From DASQPJ01 sp036268355 (GTDB lineage: Bacteria > Actinomycetota > Actinomycetes > Sporichthyales > Sporichthyaceae): DNA of 64,000 bases. A program made the position numbers and the translations under genes. The stretch is from positions 14,684-78,683 of the forward strand of contig DATAUG010000117.1 in NCBI GenBank assembly GCA_036268355.1, read 5' to 3'. The notes under the pieces are model-generated. The model worked only from the letters and a program-made list of their open reading frames with translations, did no database searches and was not told the origin of the DNA. This document shows, piece by piece, positions 42,734-50,724 of the stretch; position 1 is the stretch's first letter; every line of letters starts with the position of its first letter.

Positions 42734-44860
42734 AGCGTCACCGCGCTGAACACCGAGTTGGCGCCCGCGGAGTTGTCCCCGCGGCGGGCGCGGGCGCTGA
42801 TGCGGGAGGCGCTGACGGACACCACGTCCGAACACCTGATGGACGACGCCCTGCTGCTGGTCAGCGAGCTGGTCACCAACGCCGTGGTGCACGCGGGAAC
42901 CGAAATCGCGTTGCAGGCGGCGATCGGCGACGGCGGGATGACCGTCGAGGTGACCGATCGGGGAACCGGCCGACTGGCGCCCGGCCAGGCCGGCGAAACC
43001 GCCGGCGGCGGCCGGGGGCTGATGCTGGTCGACACGTTGGCCACCGAGTGGGGCACCCGTTACGGCCGGGCAAGCAAGACGGTCTGGTTCCGATTGGGCG
43101 AGGCGACGGCCGACCCCGCGCCGCCTCAGGTCCTGGCCACCGGGCTGGGTCCGCAGTCCCCGGCGGGGTTCGCGGGCCCGCGCCGGGACATTGCCTTCCT
43201 GCTCGGGCCGGCCGATCTGGAGCAACGCTGGAGTCCGCAACTGGTGGTGGAGGAACTGCTCCGGCGCACCGTGGAGGGCCTGGACCGGCAGTCGGGTTGG
43301 GTGTTGGCCGGCGATGTGACCGACAGCTTCGGCGGGGTCGGCTGGACGATCCGGGCTGCCTACGACAGCCGGCCGGCGCCGGATCCCGAGGCCGTCCGGC
43401 GCGGTGCGGTCCCGGCCGACATCGGGGTGCGCGAACCGTTCCTCGGCACGGACGGCGAGCCGGCCGGCGCGTTGCTGCTCACCGGGCCGCCGGCCGGGTT
43501 CGACGACGCCTCGCTGGCCCGGCTTGCGGCACAGCGAATCGGGGCGGTGCTGCGCGACGACCGCGCCCGGTCCGCGGCCGAGCGCTCCCGCGGGTCGCTG
43601 GCGCTGCTCGTGGAGGCCGCCGAGTTGCTGGCCGGCGTACTGGACGTCCGGTTGGCCGCGACGCTGGCCGCGCGGCTGGCCACCCCCCGCCTGGCCCGTT
43701 GGTCGGCGGTGTGGACAACTTTCGGGTCCGCGCCGGAACTGCAGGCGGTGGCGCACTGCGACGAGGAGGCCGTCAGCGGGCTGCGCGACCTGCTGGAGGC
43801 CGAACCGCTCGCCGCCGCCGTCGACGAGGCCGTGCAGCGGTCCGGTCGGCGCCGGTACGCCGAGATCTCCGGCGGCGGCGTGGTTCCGTTCGGCGACGCC
43901 GAGTTGGGCGAGCTGGGCGATGGCTGGCTGGTCGAGCTGCGCAGCCGCGGCCGCGTCATCGGCCTGGTGGCGGTTGGCGACCTGCCGGCGCACCCCCCGC
44001 CCGATGCCGCGCTGCTGAGCAACTTCGCTCGCATCGTCGCGCTGGCGGTGGACAACGCGCAGCTCTACAACGAACGCGCCGAGATCGCGAACACCCTGCA
44101 GGCCGCACTGCTGCCGCAGGAGTTGCCCGCCGCCGCGGAGGTGCAGTTCGGTGCCCGGTTCGCCGCAGGTGGGCAGGGACTGGAGGTGGGCGGGGACTTC
44201 TACGACGTGTTCGAGGTCGGCGAGGGCGCCTGGGGCGTGGCGGTCGGCGACGTGTGCGGCAAGGGGGCCGGACCGGCCTCGATCACCGGCGTCGCCCGCG
44301 AGGTGCTGCGCATCATGCTGCGCGACGGCATCTGCCCGGCCGGCGCCGTGACGCGACTCCATCGCGCGCTGCTCGGCATGGGTGAACGACGGAAGGTGTG
44401 CACGGTCGCCCTGGGCCTGGTCAGCCCGGACGCCACCGGCCTGAGTGTGTGCATGTGTCTGGCCGGGCATCCGCCGCCGTTGATCCTGCGGGCCGACGGC
44501 ACAACCGCGATGCTCGGCTACGGCGGAACGGTGCTCGGCGCGACCAGCTGGGTGGTCCCGCCCGAGGAGAAGATCCACCTGGACCCGGGCGACGCCTTGG
44601 TCCTGTACACCGACGGCGTCACCGAGCGCCTCGGGCCCTCCGGCCAATTCGGGGAGGCCGGCCTGGCCGCGGCGTTGCGCGCCGCCGGCGGCGGCAGCGC
44701 CGAGGACCTGGCCGAGGCCGTCCATGCGGCGATTCGCTCCCACGGCACCGGGTGGGGCGCCGACGACTCGGCCGTGCTGGTGGTGCGAGCGACTGCGACG
44801 AACGAGGAACGAACACCGCGGGCCGCCCCGCAAGCCGCAATCGGCGTCCGGGGCGAATGA
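42731..44860 (+). CDS. HATPase-GAF-SpoIIE phosphatase (PP2C)
   Basis: The protein has 709 residues. An N-terminal RsbW-like ATPase (about 1-125, SELVTNAVVHAG, VTDRGTG, GGRGLMLVDTL) is followed by two GAF-like regions (about 170-265 and 280-440) and a C-terminal SpoIIE/PP2C domain with metal-binding GGDFYDVF, VGDVCGKG and ADDSAVLVV. Such proteins dephosphorylate STAS antagonists and so free a sigma factor; the fused ATPase can carry out the reverse phosphorylation. The short Arg/Thr tail at the end (after 690) is encoded by DNA resembling the GAGCGAG repeats. The GTG start follows a duplicated leader. Together with the STAS gene next door it forms the output module. Confidence 0.88.
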   Translation: MSVTALNTELAPAELSPRRARALMREALTDTTSEHLMDDALLLVSELVTNAVVHAGTEIALQAAIGDGGMTVEVTDRGTGRLAPGQAGETAGGGRGLMLVDTLATEWGTRYGRASKTVWFRLGEATADPAPPQVLATGLGPQSPAGFAGPRRDIAFLLGPADLEQRWSPQLVVEELLRRTVEGLDRQSGWVLAGDVTDSFGGVGWTIRAAYDSRPAPDPEAVRRGAVPADIGVREPFLGTDGEPAGALLLTGPPAGFDDASLARLAAQRIGAVLRDDRARSAAERSRGSLALLVEAAELLAGVLDVRLAATLAARLATPRLARWSAVWTTFGSAPELQAVAHCDEEAVSGLRDLLEAEPLAAAVDEAVQRSGRRRYAEISGGGVVPFGDAELGELGDGWLVELRSRGRVIGLVAVGDLPAHPPPDAALLSNFARIVALAVDNAQLYNERAEIANTLQAALLPQELPAAAEVQFGARFAAGGQGLEVGGDFYDVFEVGEGAWGVAVGDVCGKGAGPASITGVAREVLRIMLRDGICPAGAVTRLHRALLGMGERRKVCTVALGLVSPDATGLSVCMCLAGHPPPLILRADGTTAMLGYGGTVLGATSWVVPPEEKIHLDPGDALVLYTDGVTERLGPSGQFGEAGLAAALRAAGGGSAEDLAEAVHAAIRSHGTGWGADDSAVLVVRATATNEERTPRAAPQAAIGVRGE

Positions 44861-44980
44861 CTGCGGCGTTCGGCGGTCCGGCGAAACGGTGGCCCCGGGT
44901 GCACAGCACCTGGGGGCACGGGCGAGGATGGACGACTTGACGCTCCATCCGCGACGACCGGCGAGGTAACGGGTCATCCC

Positions 44981-45060
44981 ATGAGCGAGCGCAGCGAGCG
45001 AATCGATGTCACCGTGCACGCCACATTCGGCAGGCACGGTCAGACGATGATGCACCGGTG
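44981..45060 (+). repeat. GAGCGAG leader-type repeat, copy B
   Basis: ATGAGCGAGCGCAGCGAGCG runs into ATGTCACCGTGCACGCCACA and ends GCACCGGTGAGC at the second STAS gene. It aligns with copy A upstream of the SpoIIE gene. Confidence 0.7.
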
Positions 45061-45432
45061 AGCAACGACGCCCCGGCCGACCCCGCAGCCGCACGCGCGC
45101 TCACCCCGCGGCCGCCATCCGGCACCACCGGACGACCGACTCGACCGGCCGGGATCGGTCACGGACCGGACGGGGAGATCTTGGTCGTCGGTCCGGTCGA
45201 CCTGAGCACCTCGCGCGCCTTGCGAACTGCTCTGGAGGAGGCGGCCGCGCAGGGCGGCGAGGTTCTGGTCGACCTGCGCGAGGTGCAACTGCTGCAGAGC
45301 CCGGGGGTCGCCGCACTGTTCGACGCCGCCGAGTACGGCCTGCGCCTACGCGTGCGAAGCGGTTCGGCCGTCGCGTCGGTGATCCGCATCTGCGGCCTGG
45401 ACCGCGTGGCGGCGGTCGAACAGCACCCCTGA
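45058..45432 (+). CDS. STAS-domain anti-sigma factor antagonist (second)
   Basis: The 124-residue protein has a Pro/Arg-rich N-terminus (about 1-38), then a STAS domain: EILVVGPVDLSTSRALRTALEEAA, DLREVQLLQSPGVAALF and RVRSGSAVASVIRICGLDRVAAVE. The normal D-S phospho-site is Q-S-P here, so the acidic residue before the Ser is lost but the Ser remains. It is a paralogue of the protein at 35771. The start is GTG 45058 after the duplicated leader. It is the probable substrate of the upstream phosphatase. Confidence 0.82.
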   Translation: MSNDAPADPAAARALTPRPPSGTTGRPTRPAGIGHGPDGEILVVGPVDLSTSRALRTALEEAAAQGGEVLVDLREVQLLQSPGVAALFDAAEYGLRLRVRSGSAVASVIRICGLDRVAAVEQHP

Positions 45433-45953
45433 GCATCCCGCTGCATCGGCGTCCGCCCCAATGGGTTGCCGTTCGTCGGTGGTTGCTCGGCTGACGACCT
45501 TGTCACACGGTCAGCCGCTGCCGACGTATGCGTGGCTCACCAATGAGCATTCCTGCGTCGGCCGGCGGCCTCAGGAGATCCGGGCGGCGATCCCGAAGGC
45601 GCAGGCAACCAGCACCGGCATCAGGACATCGACCAACATTTCCGGTTCCAACCTCCAGCGGGACGGCCCGCCCCAAGGGATGTCATCCCTTGGGGTTCCA
45701 GGACGACGTTCGTCCGCCGGCACCTGCCCGGGGCCTGGGGCGCGAAACCCCCAGGCACCGGCCTTGACGAGGTCCTGACCGGCCCGAAACGCACGCCATG
45801 ACAACCGCTGCCGGAGCCGCCTGAGGATTTGTCCGGCTTCTTGCCGGACACGCCGACCGCGGGAGTTGGAATATGCCGTTTCCTCACGTTCTGGAGTGTT
45901 TTGTGGGTCCTGCCACCGAGCGCCGCAGGTGGCCGGAATCGAAGGAGGATCGG
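45433..45953. other. Intergenic region with three dyads
   Basis: No gene is seen. It contains the 25-bp perfect palindrome at 45671-45695, the 8-bp stem GCCTGGGG/CCCCAGGC at 45733-45756, and GTCCGGC/GCCGGAC at 45831-45849. The last lies 105 bases before the His/Trp-rich gene. Confidence 0.6.
45671..45695. repeat. 25-bp perfect palindrome
   Basis: CCCCAAGGGATG-T-CATCCCTTGGGG has 12-bp arms around one base. This fits a dimeric-protein operator or a cruciform better than an RNA hairpin, because the loop would be a single base. Confidence 0.8.
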
Positions 45954-46235
45954 ATGCAAACTCTCGGGAAGCTCATCGGCACGACCGTCGCTGCAATCAC
46001 GATCGCCACTGCTGTCGCTCCTGCAGCGGGTGCGAGCACCATCGCCGCTTCGACCACGCAAACTGCACCAGCCGCGGTCGCGGTGGCTCAGGCTCCCGCC
46101 GCACCGGACTGGAGCCCATGTTGGAATCACTGGTACCGCTGGAACCACCCGTACCGCTGCGACGGCGGGTGGGGCTGGCACCACCGCCACCACCACTGGG
46201 GCCATTGGGGTCACTGGGGCCACCACTGGCGTTGA
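45954..46235 (+). CDS. His/Trp-rich secreted peptide
   Basis: The 93-residue protein has a signal peptide (MQTLGKLIGTTVAAITIATAVAPAAGA), then an Ala/Thr-rich stretch. The last 38 residues are dominated by His, Trp, Gly and Arg: WNHWYRWNHPYRC, then GWGWHHRHHHWGHWGHWGHHWR. His content is high enough to bind Zn, Cu or Ni, and Trp content suggests membrane or wall contact. Two Cys (near 63 and 75) could form a disulfide. AAGGAGG sits 6 bases before ATG 45954. No family is recognised; it could be a metal-binding or antimicrobial-like peptide. Confidence 0.68.
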   Translation: MQTLGKLIGTTVAAITIATAVAPAAGASTIAASTTQTAPAAVAVAQAPAAPDWSPCWNHWYRWNHPYRCDGGWGWHHRHHHWGHWGHWGHHWR

Positions 46236-46371
46236 CGAACGATGATCGATGGGGCGGGTGCGCAACGGCGCTCCGCCCCATTGCATGCGGCCCGGTACCG
46301 GCATCGTGGTCGGTGCCGGTTGACCGCCGACGCCCGGTAACGGCCCATCAGATGCCGCCGCACCCGGGCAC

Positions 46372-46386
46372 CTGACGACGAGTCAG
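46372..46386. repeat. CTGAC-N5-GTCAG dyad (perfect)
   Basis: CTGACGACGAGTCAG lies 137 bases after the His/Trp-rich gene. Confidence 0.7.
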
Positions 46387-46560
46387 GGAGCCGTCGTCCA
46401 GGTGACGCAGGCCACGAATATTTCGCCCCGATTGCCCATATCACGGGGAATGAAACCCGGCGGCGCCAGGTTTTCCGTTCATGAACGTGATCGGGAAGCC
46501 GAGCAGGCCACCCAGCTAGCGGCCCTGGAGAAGCTCTCGAATCGCCTACATACCAGCTAT

Positions 46561-46575
46561 CTGACGACGCGTCAG
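46561..46575. repeat. CTGAC-N5-GTCAG dyad (perfect)
   Basis: CTGACGACGCGTCAG lies 66 bases before the start of the 80-residue helical protein gene. Confidence 0.7.
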
Positions 46576-46641
46576 CCGATCCGACACCATTCCGAGGTGC
46601 TCGGCTGAGATACGCCGCCACAAAACCACTCGGAGGTCATC

Positions 46642-46884
46642 ATGAACGCGAAGGCAATCGACATCGCTCGCGCCGCAATCCACGCCCGCGGCCGCCACGG
46701 CTCGGCGAACGTCCCGCAGCAGCGCAAGGCCGACCCGGCCACGGACTTCGGCGCGGTGGCCGTCCACCCGGCTCTGCACGCCCGCCTGGTCCAGCGCCGC
46801 CAGATCGTGCTCGAACTGGCCGAGATCATGCAGGACCACGACCTCACCGCCGCGCTACTGGTCGCCCGTGCGGCAGCGGCCTGA
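46642..46884 (+). CDS. Small helical hypothetical protein
   Basis: The 80-residue protein starts at ATG 46642 with CGGAGG 7 bases upstream. It is basic in the middle and strongly helical at the end (ALHARLVQRRQIVLELAEIMQDHDLTAALLVARAAAA). No signal or membrane segment and no known family. It is followed by a 9-bp-stem hairpin that is its likely terminator, and preceded by a perfect dispersed dyad. It appears to be an independent transcription unit. Confidence 0.6.
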   Translation: MNAKAIDIARAAIHARGRHGSANVPQQRKADPATDFGAVAVHPALHARLVQRRQIVLELAEIMQDHDLTAALLVARAAAA

Positions 46885-46892
46885 CCCCCATC

Positions 46893-46920
46893 GGGGCTGT
46901 GGCAAGCCGGTCACAGCCCC
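46893..46920 (+). terminator. Hairpin after the 80-residue protein gene
   Basis: GGGGCTGTG pairs with CACAGCCCC across 10 bases, starting 8 bases after the stop. Confidence 0.75.
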
Positions 46921-46956
46921 GGTGAGGGACGGGTTCTTCCTCTAGTGTCCCTGTCT

Positions 46957-47763
46957 ATGCGGTTGCTCAGGGTGTCCGTCAGTGCGGTTGCGCTCGGCCT
47001 GCTGAGCGCCTGCGGGGCCGGCGACCAGCCGCCCGCACCGGTGGTCGAGGCGAGCCCGCTGCCGCCCGCCGCGTTGCTCGCCGCGGCACCGACGGTGACA
47101 CCGGAGCCGGGTGGTGCATCGGCGGTACTTCTGGCCCACACAACCGTGAAAGCGGCTTGCCGCGTCTACTACGGGCGCAGCCCGGAGGCCGTGGACGGCT
47201 GGGCGAGCGACACCGACATGTCCGCAGGCCCGCACACGACCCACAAGGCGGTCATGCTCGGCCTGCAGCCGGCCACCACGTACTACTACCGATTCGTCGG
47301 AACCGACGCGACCGGGCGCAGCTACGCCGGGACCGGCGGCACCTTCCGCACCGACCCGGCGCCCAGGCTGCCCCCCGGGCGCAATCTGGCGCCGGCCGCC
47401 GGCGTGAGCGCCGTCAGCTCGCAGTACTCCGACGCCTACGCAGCGGCCAACGCGATCGACGACAACTCCTCGACCGAATGGGCGACCAAGGGCGACGGCG
47501 ACCACGCGTCGATCACCATCGACCTGGGCCGGACGTACGACATCACCGGAGTGGGCTTCCGCCCCCGGCAGATGAGCGACGGCACCTCGATCATCACGGC
47601 CGTCGAGATCGTGGTCGACGGGCACCGCTACGGGCCGTTCAAGACCGCCCCGGGCCTGTCCGTGATCCGGCTGAACGCCCGCGGTCGAACCGTGCGGATA
47701 GACGCGGTGCACAGCACCGGTGGCAACACCGGTGCGCAGGACATCGCGATCTACGGACGCTGA
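46957..47763 (+). CDS. Lipoprotein with FN3-like and discoidin-like domains
   Basis: The 268-residue protein has a lipoprotein signal ending LGLLSACG (Cys as lipid site). Residues about 40-135 look like a purple-acid-phosphatase/FN3-type beta domain (RVYYGRSPEAVDG, HKAVMLGLQPATTYYYRFVGTDATG). The last 125 residues look like a discoidin (F5/8C) module: AANAIDDNSSTEWATKGDGDHASITIDLGRTYDITGVGFRPR. Such modules bind sugars on surfaces. The protein is probably anchored outside the membrane. ATG 46957 is preferred to GTG 46945, giving a compact signal sequence. It is followed by the second propeller gene. Confidence 0.74.
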   Translation: MRLLRVSVSAVALGLLSACGAGDQPPAPVVEASPLPPAALLAAAPTVTPEPGGASAVLLAHTTVKAACRVYYGRSPEAVDGWASDTDMSAGPHTTHKAVMLGLQPATTYYYRFVGTDATGRSYAGTGGTFRTDPAPRLPPGRNLAPAAGVSAVSSQYSDAYAAANAIDDNSSTEWATKGDGDHASITIDLGRTYDITGVGFRPRQMSDGTSIITAVEIVVDGHRYGPFKTAPGLSVIRLNARGRTVRIDAVHSTGGNTGAQDIAIYGR

Positions 47764-47832
47764 CGAGCACGACACCCCGGCGGTGCCCGAGTTTGTGCGC
47801 GGCCGGCGGTGGGCAGTCCAGGTCCGATCTCG

Positions 47833-48972
47833 GTGAGCGACATTCGGGTGAGCGCCCGGACGGCGGCGCGCCCGAGCCGGAAGGACGTGACGGCCTTGCT
47901 CCGTCGACGCATCGGCGCCCTGTCCGCCGTCGCGATCCTGGCGATCGCCCCGTCGGGGCCGGCTGCCGCGGCCGCGGCGCCCGACCCGGCGCAGGTGAAC
48001 GAGTTCGCCATCCCCGCTCCGAACAGCGCGCCGGACGCCATCACGGTCGGCCCCAACGGGGTGCTCTGGTTCACCGAGCAGCTGGCGGATCGGATCGGTC
48101 GGGTGGACCCGGTGACCCACAACGTCCTCGAGTACCCGTTGCGGGCGCCGTCCGCGCCCGCATCGATCACCGCGGGTGCCGACGGCGGCATCTGGTTCGC
48201 GGAGTTCGCCGGGAACCGGATCGGGCGCATCGATCCGGCGACCGGAACGGTGACCGAGATCCCACTGCCCGACCCGCGCTCCAAGCCGATCCGGATCACC
48301 AGCGGCCCCGACGGCGCGCTTTGGTTCAGCGAACCGATCGCGAACCGCATCGGGCGCCTCGATCCGCGGACTCATGGCATCCGAGAAGTCACACTGCCGA
48401 CGCCCGGGGCGGCACCGATGGAGATAACCACCGGTCCGGACCGCGCGCTGTGGTTCGCCGAGCAGACGGCCGACGCACTCGGCCGTATCGACCCGCGCAC
48501 CGGCCACGTCACCGAGTACCGCCTGCCGGCCGCGGCGCTGACTCCGTACGGGTTGACCACGGGCCCGGACCACGCGCTCTGGTTCACCGACTACCTCGGC
48601 AACGCCGTCTGGCGGTTCGACCCACACCACGGCGTGGCCGAACGCGTCGGACTGACGCAGCCGAAAAGCAACCCGGCGGCGATCCGGACCGGCCCGGACG
48701 GCGCGCTGTGGTTCACCGAGTTCGGGCTGGACCGGCTGGCCCGACTCGATCCGGCGACACATCGCATCACCGAGCTGCCGACGCCGACCAAGGTCAGCGG
48801 CCCCGAGGGCCTGGCCGTCGGGCACGATCACGCGCTGTGGTTCACCGAATTCACCGGCAACCGAATCGGCCGGTTCGACCCGGCGCCCACCCCGCCGCCA
48901 CCGGTCCGCATCGAGCAGCGGCCTCCGTCCGAAGGCGCGCCCTGGACGAACCCGCTGCCGCCGCTGAACTGA
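47833..48972 (+). CDS. Secreted Vgb-like beta-propeller protein
   Basis: From GTG 47833 the protein has 379 residues: a basic N-terminus, a signal segment (ALSAVAILAIAPSGPAAAAA) and six or seven blades. Each blade has a GP(D/N)(G/R/H)(A/V)LWF(T/A)E motif and NRIGR(I/L)DP, the pattern of virginiamycin B lyase-like propellers. A Pro-rich tail follows (PAPTPPPPVRIEQRPPSEGAPW). GTG 47887, closer to the signal peptide, is an equally possible start. It has no collagen tail, unlike its paralogue at 30980. Whether it is a lyase or a binding protein is open. A palindromic element lies 33 bases downstream. Confidence 0.82.
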   Translation: MSDIRVSARTAARPSRKDVTALLRRRIGALSAVAILAIAPSGPAAAAAAPDPAQVNEFAIPAPNSAPDAITVGPNGVLWFTEQLADRIGRVDPVTHNVLEYPLRAPSAPASITAGADGGIWFAEFAGNRIGRIDPATGTVTEIPLPDPRSKPIRITSGPDGALWFSEPIANRIGRLDPRTHGIREVTLPTPGAAPMEITTGPDRALWFAEQTADALGRIDPRTGHVTEYRLPAAALTPYGLTTGPDHALWFTDYLGNAVWRFDPHHGVAERVGLTQPKSNPAAIRTGPDGALWFTEFGLDRLARLDPATHRITELPTPTKVSGPEGLAVGHDHALWFTEFTGNRIGRFDPAPTPPPPVRIEQRPPSEGAPWTNPLPPLN

Positions 48973-49004
48973 CGCTCGACCCGCTCGACGCACCCCCAAA
49001 ATCC

Positions 49005-49054
49005 GTTGCGTCCGGGTAACCCACACCTATAGGTCACGATTACCCGGACGCAAC
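49005..49054. repeat. 50-bp palindromic element, copy 4
   Basis: GTTGCGTCCGGGTAA and TTACCCGGACGCAAC are perfect 15-bp inverted arms around a centre that includes ACCTATAGGT, as in copy 1. It follows the propeller gene at a position where a terminator would be expected. Confidence 0.88.
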
Positions 49055-49242
49055 GAGGGGACGACGACGCAAGTCCCGCCGCCGGGTGGCCTCCCCGGCG
49101 GCGGGATCGGAATTGCGACGGGACACTCGGCGAACCCACCCCCCTGACCGTTGGCAGCGGCCCTGGGAGGTCATCTACGCCGGGCAGTTTCGTGCTACCC
49201 GCGCCGGTGCCCGGCAAACCGAGGGATTCGCTGCGTTCGCCG

Positions 49243-49722
49243 TCAGGTGGTGAGCTCCCGGATCCGGTCACCGATCTGCGCCGCCACCGGATCGATGTCG
49301 GCCAGCGTGGAACTCCCCGTCACACCCAGTCCGGCCAGCAGGGCGGGCAAGGCCGCCGGGTCGAACCCGGTGATCGCGTTGAGTCGCTCCAGGTCCCCGG
49401 ACAGGCGGATGCGGCCGGTCAGGAACGCGCCGAGCGCCGCGTTCGGCTTCTGCACCACCAACAGGTCGTAGGCGGTGGCGTAGTCCAGGCTCACGGTCAG
49501 GTCCGGGTTCTCCAGCGCTCCCACGTCGAGCACCAGGCCCGGCCCACCGGCATCGGCGTGTGCGTGCACCACGCCGTCCGCGGCGACCGAGTCCGGCGCC
49601 CCGGTCACCTGCAGGTTCACCCGCAGCGCGGGCAGTTCGACAGTCGGTAGGTGACCGGCGTACTCATCGCGCACCGCCAGCACCGAGGTGATCCACTCCA
49701 CCGACAGGAACTCGTGCCCCAT
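49243..49722 (-). CDS. SCP2-like sterol-transfer family protein
   Basis: The 159-residue protein opens MGHEFLSVEWITSVLAVRDEY and has the SCP2 pattern VNLQVTGAP...GLVLDVGALENPDLTVSLDYATAYDLLV, with AFLTGRIRLSGDLERLNAI matching the lipid-binding helix region. SCP2-domain proteins bind hydrophobic ligands in the cytoplasm. GGAGGAGAC precedes ATG 49722. It is divergent from the TetR gene at 49960; the region between has a 12-bp palindrome. Confidence 0.82.
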   Translation of the reverse strand: MGHEFLSVEWITSVLAVRDEYAGHLPTVELPALRVNLQVTGAPDSVAADGVVHAHADAGGPGLVLDVGALENPDLTVSLDYATAYDLLVVQKPNAALGAFLTGRIRLSGDLERLNAITGFDPAALPALLAGLGVTGSSTLADIDPVAAQIGDRIRELTT

Positions 49723-49848
49723 GTCTCCTCCGCGCTCGCGACACGCCATCGGAAACCCCTTTCCTACCACGAGTCGGGTTAGTTCCCCAACCATCGCCGT
49801 CGAGATGGTGACTATCAGGCCAGGTAGATAGCGGGACGTTCGAAAAAT

Positions 49849-49860
49849 CTGCCGCGGCAG
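49849..49860. promoter_or_regulatory. 12-bp palindrome between SCP2 and TetR genes
   Basis: CTGCCGCGGCAG is a perfect palindrome in the divergent promoter region. It is a possible TetR operator, but the evidence is only symmetry and position. Confidence 0.35.
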
Positions 49861-49959
49861 GGTTACAAACCTACTCAACATCGGGTTATTGTGCAGTCCG
49901 GTCGGGGTGTCGGTCCAGTGGTTGGGCGGCGGAGGGGCCGAAACGGTCGGGAGGCTGGC

Positions 49960-50724
49960 ATGGCAACCGGCAGCCCGACCGCCGGCGCCGCCCCGGGACG
50001 TCGACGCCCCGGCCGGCCGGTCGGCGCCACGACCGGGCGTTCGGTCCGCCGTGAGGAGTATCTCCGCGCGATCATCGAGGCGATCCGCCGGATCGGCCCG
50101 GAAGCCACCCTGGCCGAACTGGCCGCCGGCGCCGGGATGAGCAAGCCGGTCCTCTACGACCACTTCACCGACCGCCTCGGACTGACCGCGGCCGTCATCG
50201 GCGAACTGGCGCAGACCGTCGCAGCCGACGCCCTGCTCGCGGTGCTCTCCGGTGGGGAGTCGGTGGAACTGCTGGCGAAGGCCTTCGACGTCTTCGTGGC
50301 CTTCGTGGAGAACGAACCCCAGATCTACGGCTGGGTGTTGCGCGGCGTCCGCGAACTGCCCGCGGCCGGCATCAGCGAACTGCCGATGGCAATGGCCGCG
50401 GGCAACCACCTGTCCACCGTGATCGGTTCGGTGATGCGCGGGGCCGGCGTGGACTCCGGGGCGGCCGAGCCATGGGCGTTCGGGATCGTCGGGTTCGTGC
50501 TGTCGGCCACCGAGTGGTGGTTGATCCGCCGCGCGATGAGCCGCAGCGACTTCGTCGACTACCTGGCCCGGTTCGTCTGGGGCGGGCTGTCCTCCAGCGG
50601 CGTCGAACGCATCGACATCGCCGGGGTGTTGACCGCACTGCCCGCGCTCATCGAGGCCGCCAAAGCGGTGGTCGACAGTCCTGAACTGCACCAACAGGCT
50701 CCCGGGAAGGGACGCCTCCAATGA
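49960..50724 (+). CDS. TetR-family regulator of the ABC1 operon
   Basis: The 254-residue protein has a basic Pro/Gly/Arg-rich N-terminal arm (about 1-30) and a TetR HTH (REEYLRAIIEAIRRIGPEATLAELAAGAGMSKPVLYDHFTDRLGLTAAV). The C-terminal ligand domain is helical, with WWLIRRAMSRSDFVDYLARFVWGG. GGGAGG precedes ATG 49960. The stop overlaps the start of the ABC1-kinase gene by four bases (ATGA), so translation is coupled. The N-terminal arm, resembling an AT-hook-like RRPGRPVG motif, may add minor-groove contacts. Confidence 0.86.
   Translation: MATGSPTAGAAPGRRRPGRPVGATTGRSVRREEYLRAIIEAIRRIGPEATLAELAAGAGMSKPVLYDHFTDRLGLTAAVIGELAQTVAADALLAVLSGGESVELLAKAFDVFVAFVENEPQIYGWVLRGVRELPAAGISELPMAMAAGNHLSTVIGSVMRGAGVDSGAAEPWAFGIVGFVLSATEWWLIRRAMSRSDFVDYLARFVWGGLSSSGVERIDIAGVLTALPALIEAAKAVVDSPELHQQAPGKGRLQ

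Larger units (their letters stand above)
46236..46641. other. Intergenic region with two dispersed dyads
   Basis: No gene is called. A GTG frame at 46402-46608 has uneven codon use and I rejected it. The region contains two perfect CTGAC-N5-GTCAG copies, at 46372 and 46561. Confidence 0.5.

Noticed and set aside
42383..45094. A 903-codon minus-strand frame opposite the SpoIIE-type gene
   Set aside because: Antisense shadow without domain; the plus-strand gene has all PP2C and GHKL motifs.
45481..45510. A further CTGAC/GTCAC dyad
   Set aside because: The half-sites are six bases apart, not five, and the match is imperfect, so it is not counted with the family.
46402..46608. A 68-codon GTG-started frame
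   Set aside because: Codon use is uneven with many A/T-ending codons and there is no ribosome site. It overlaps a dispersed dyad.
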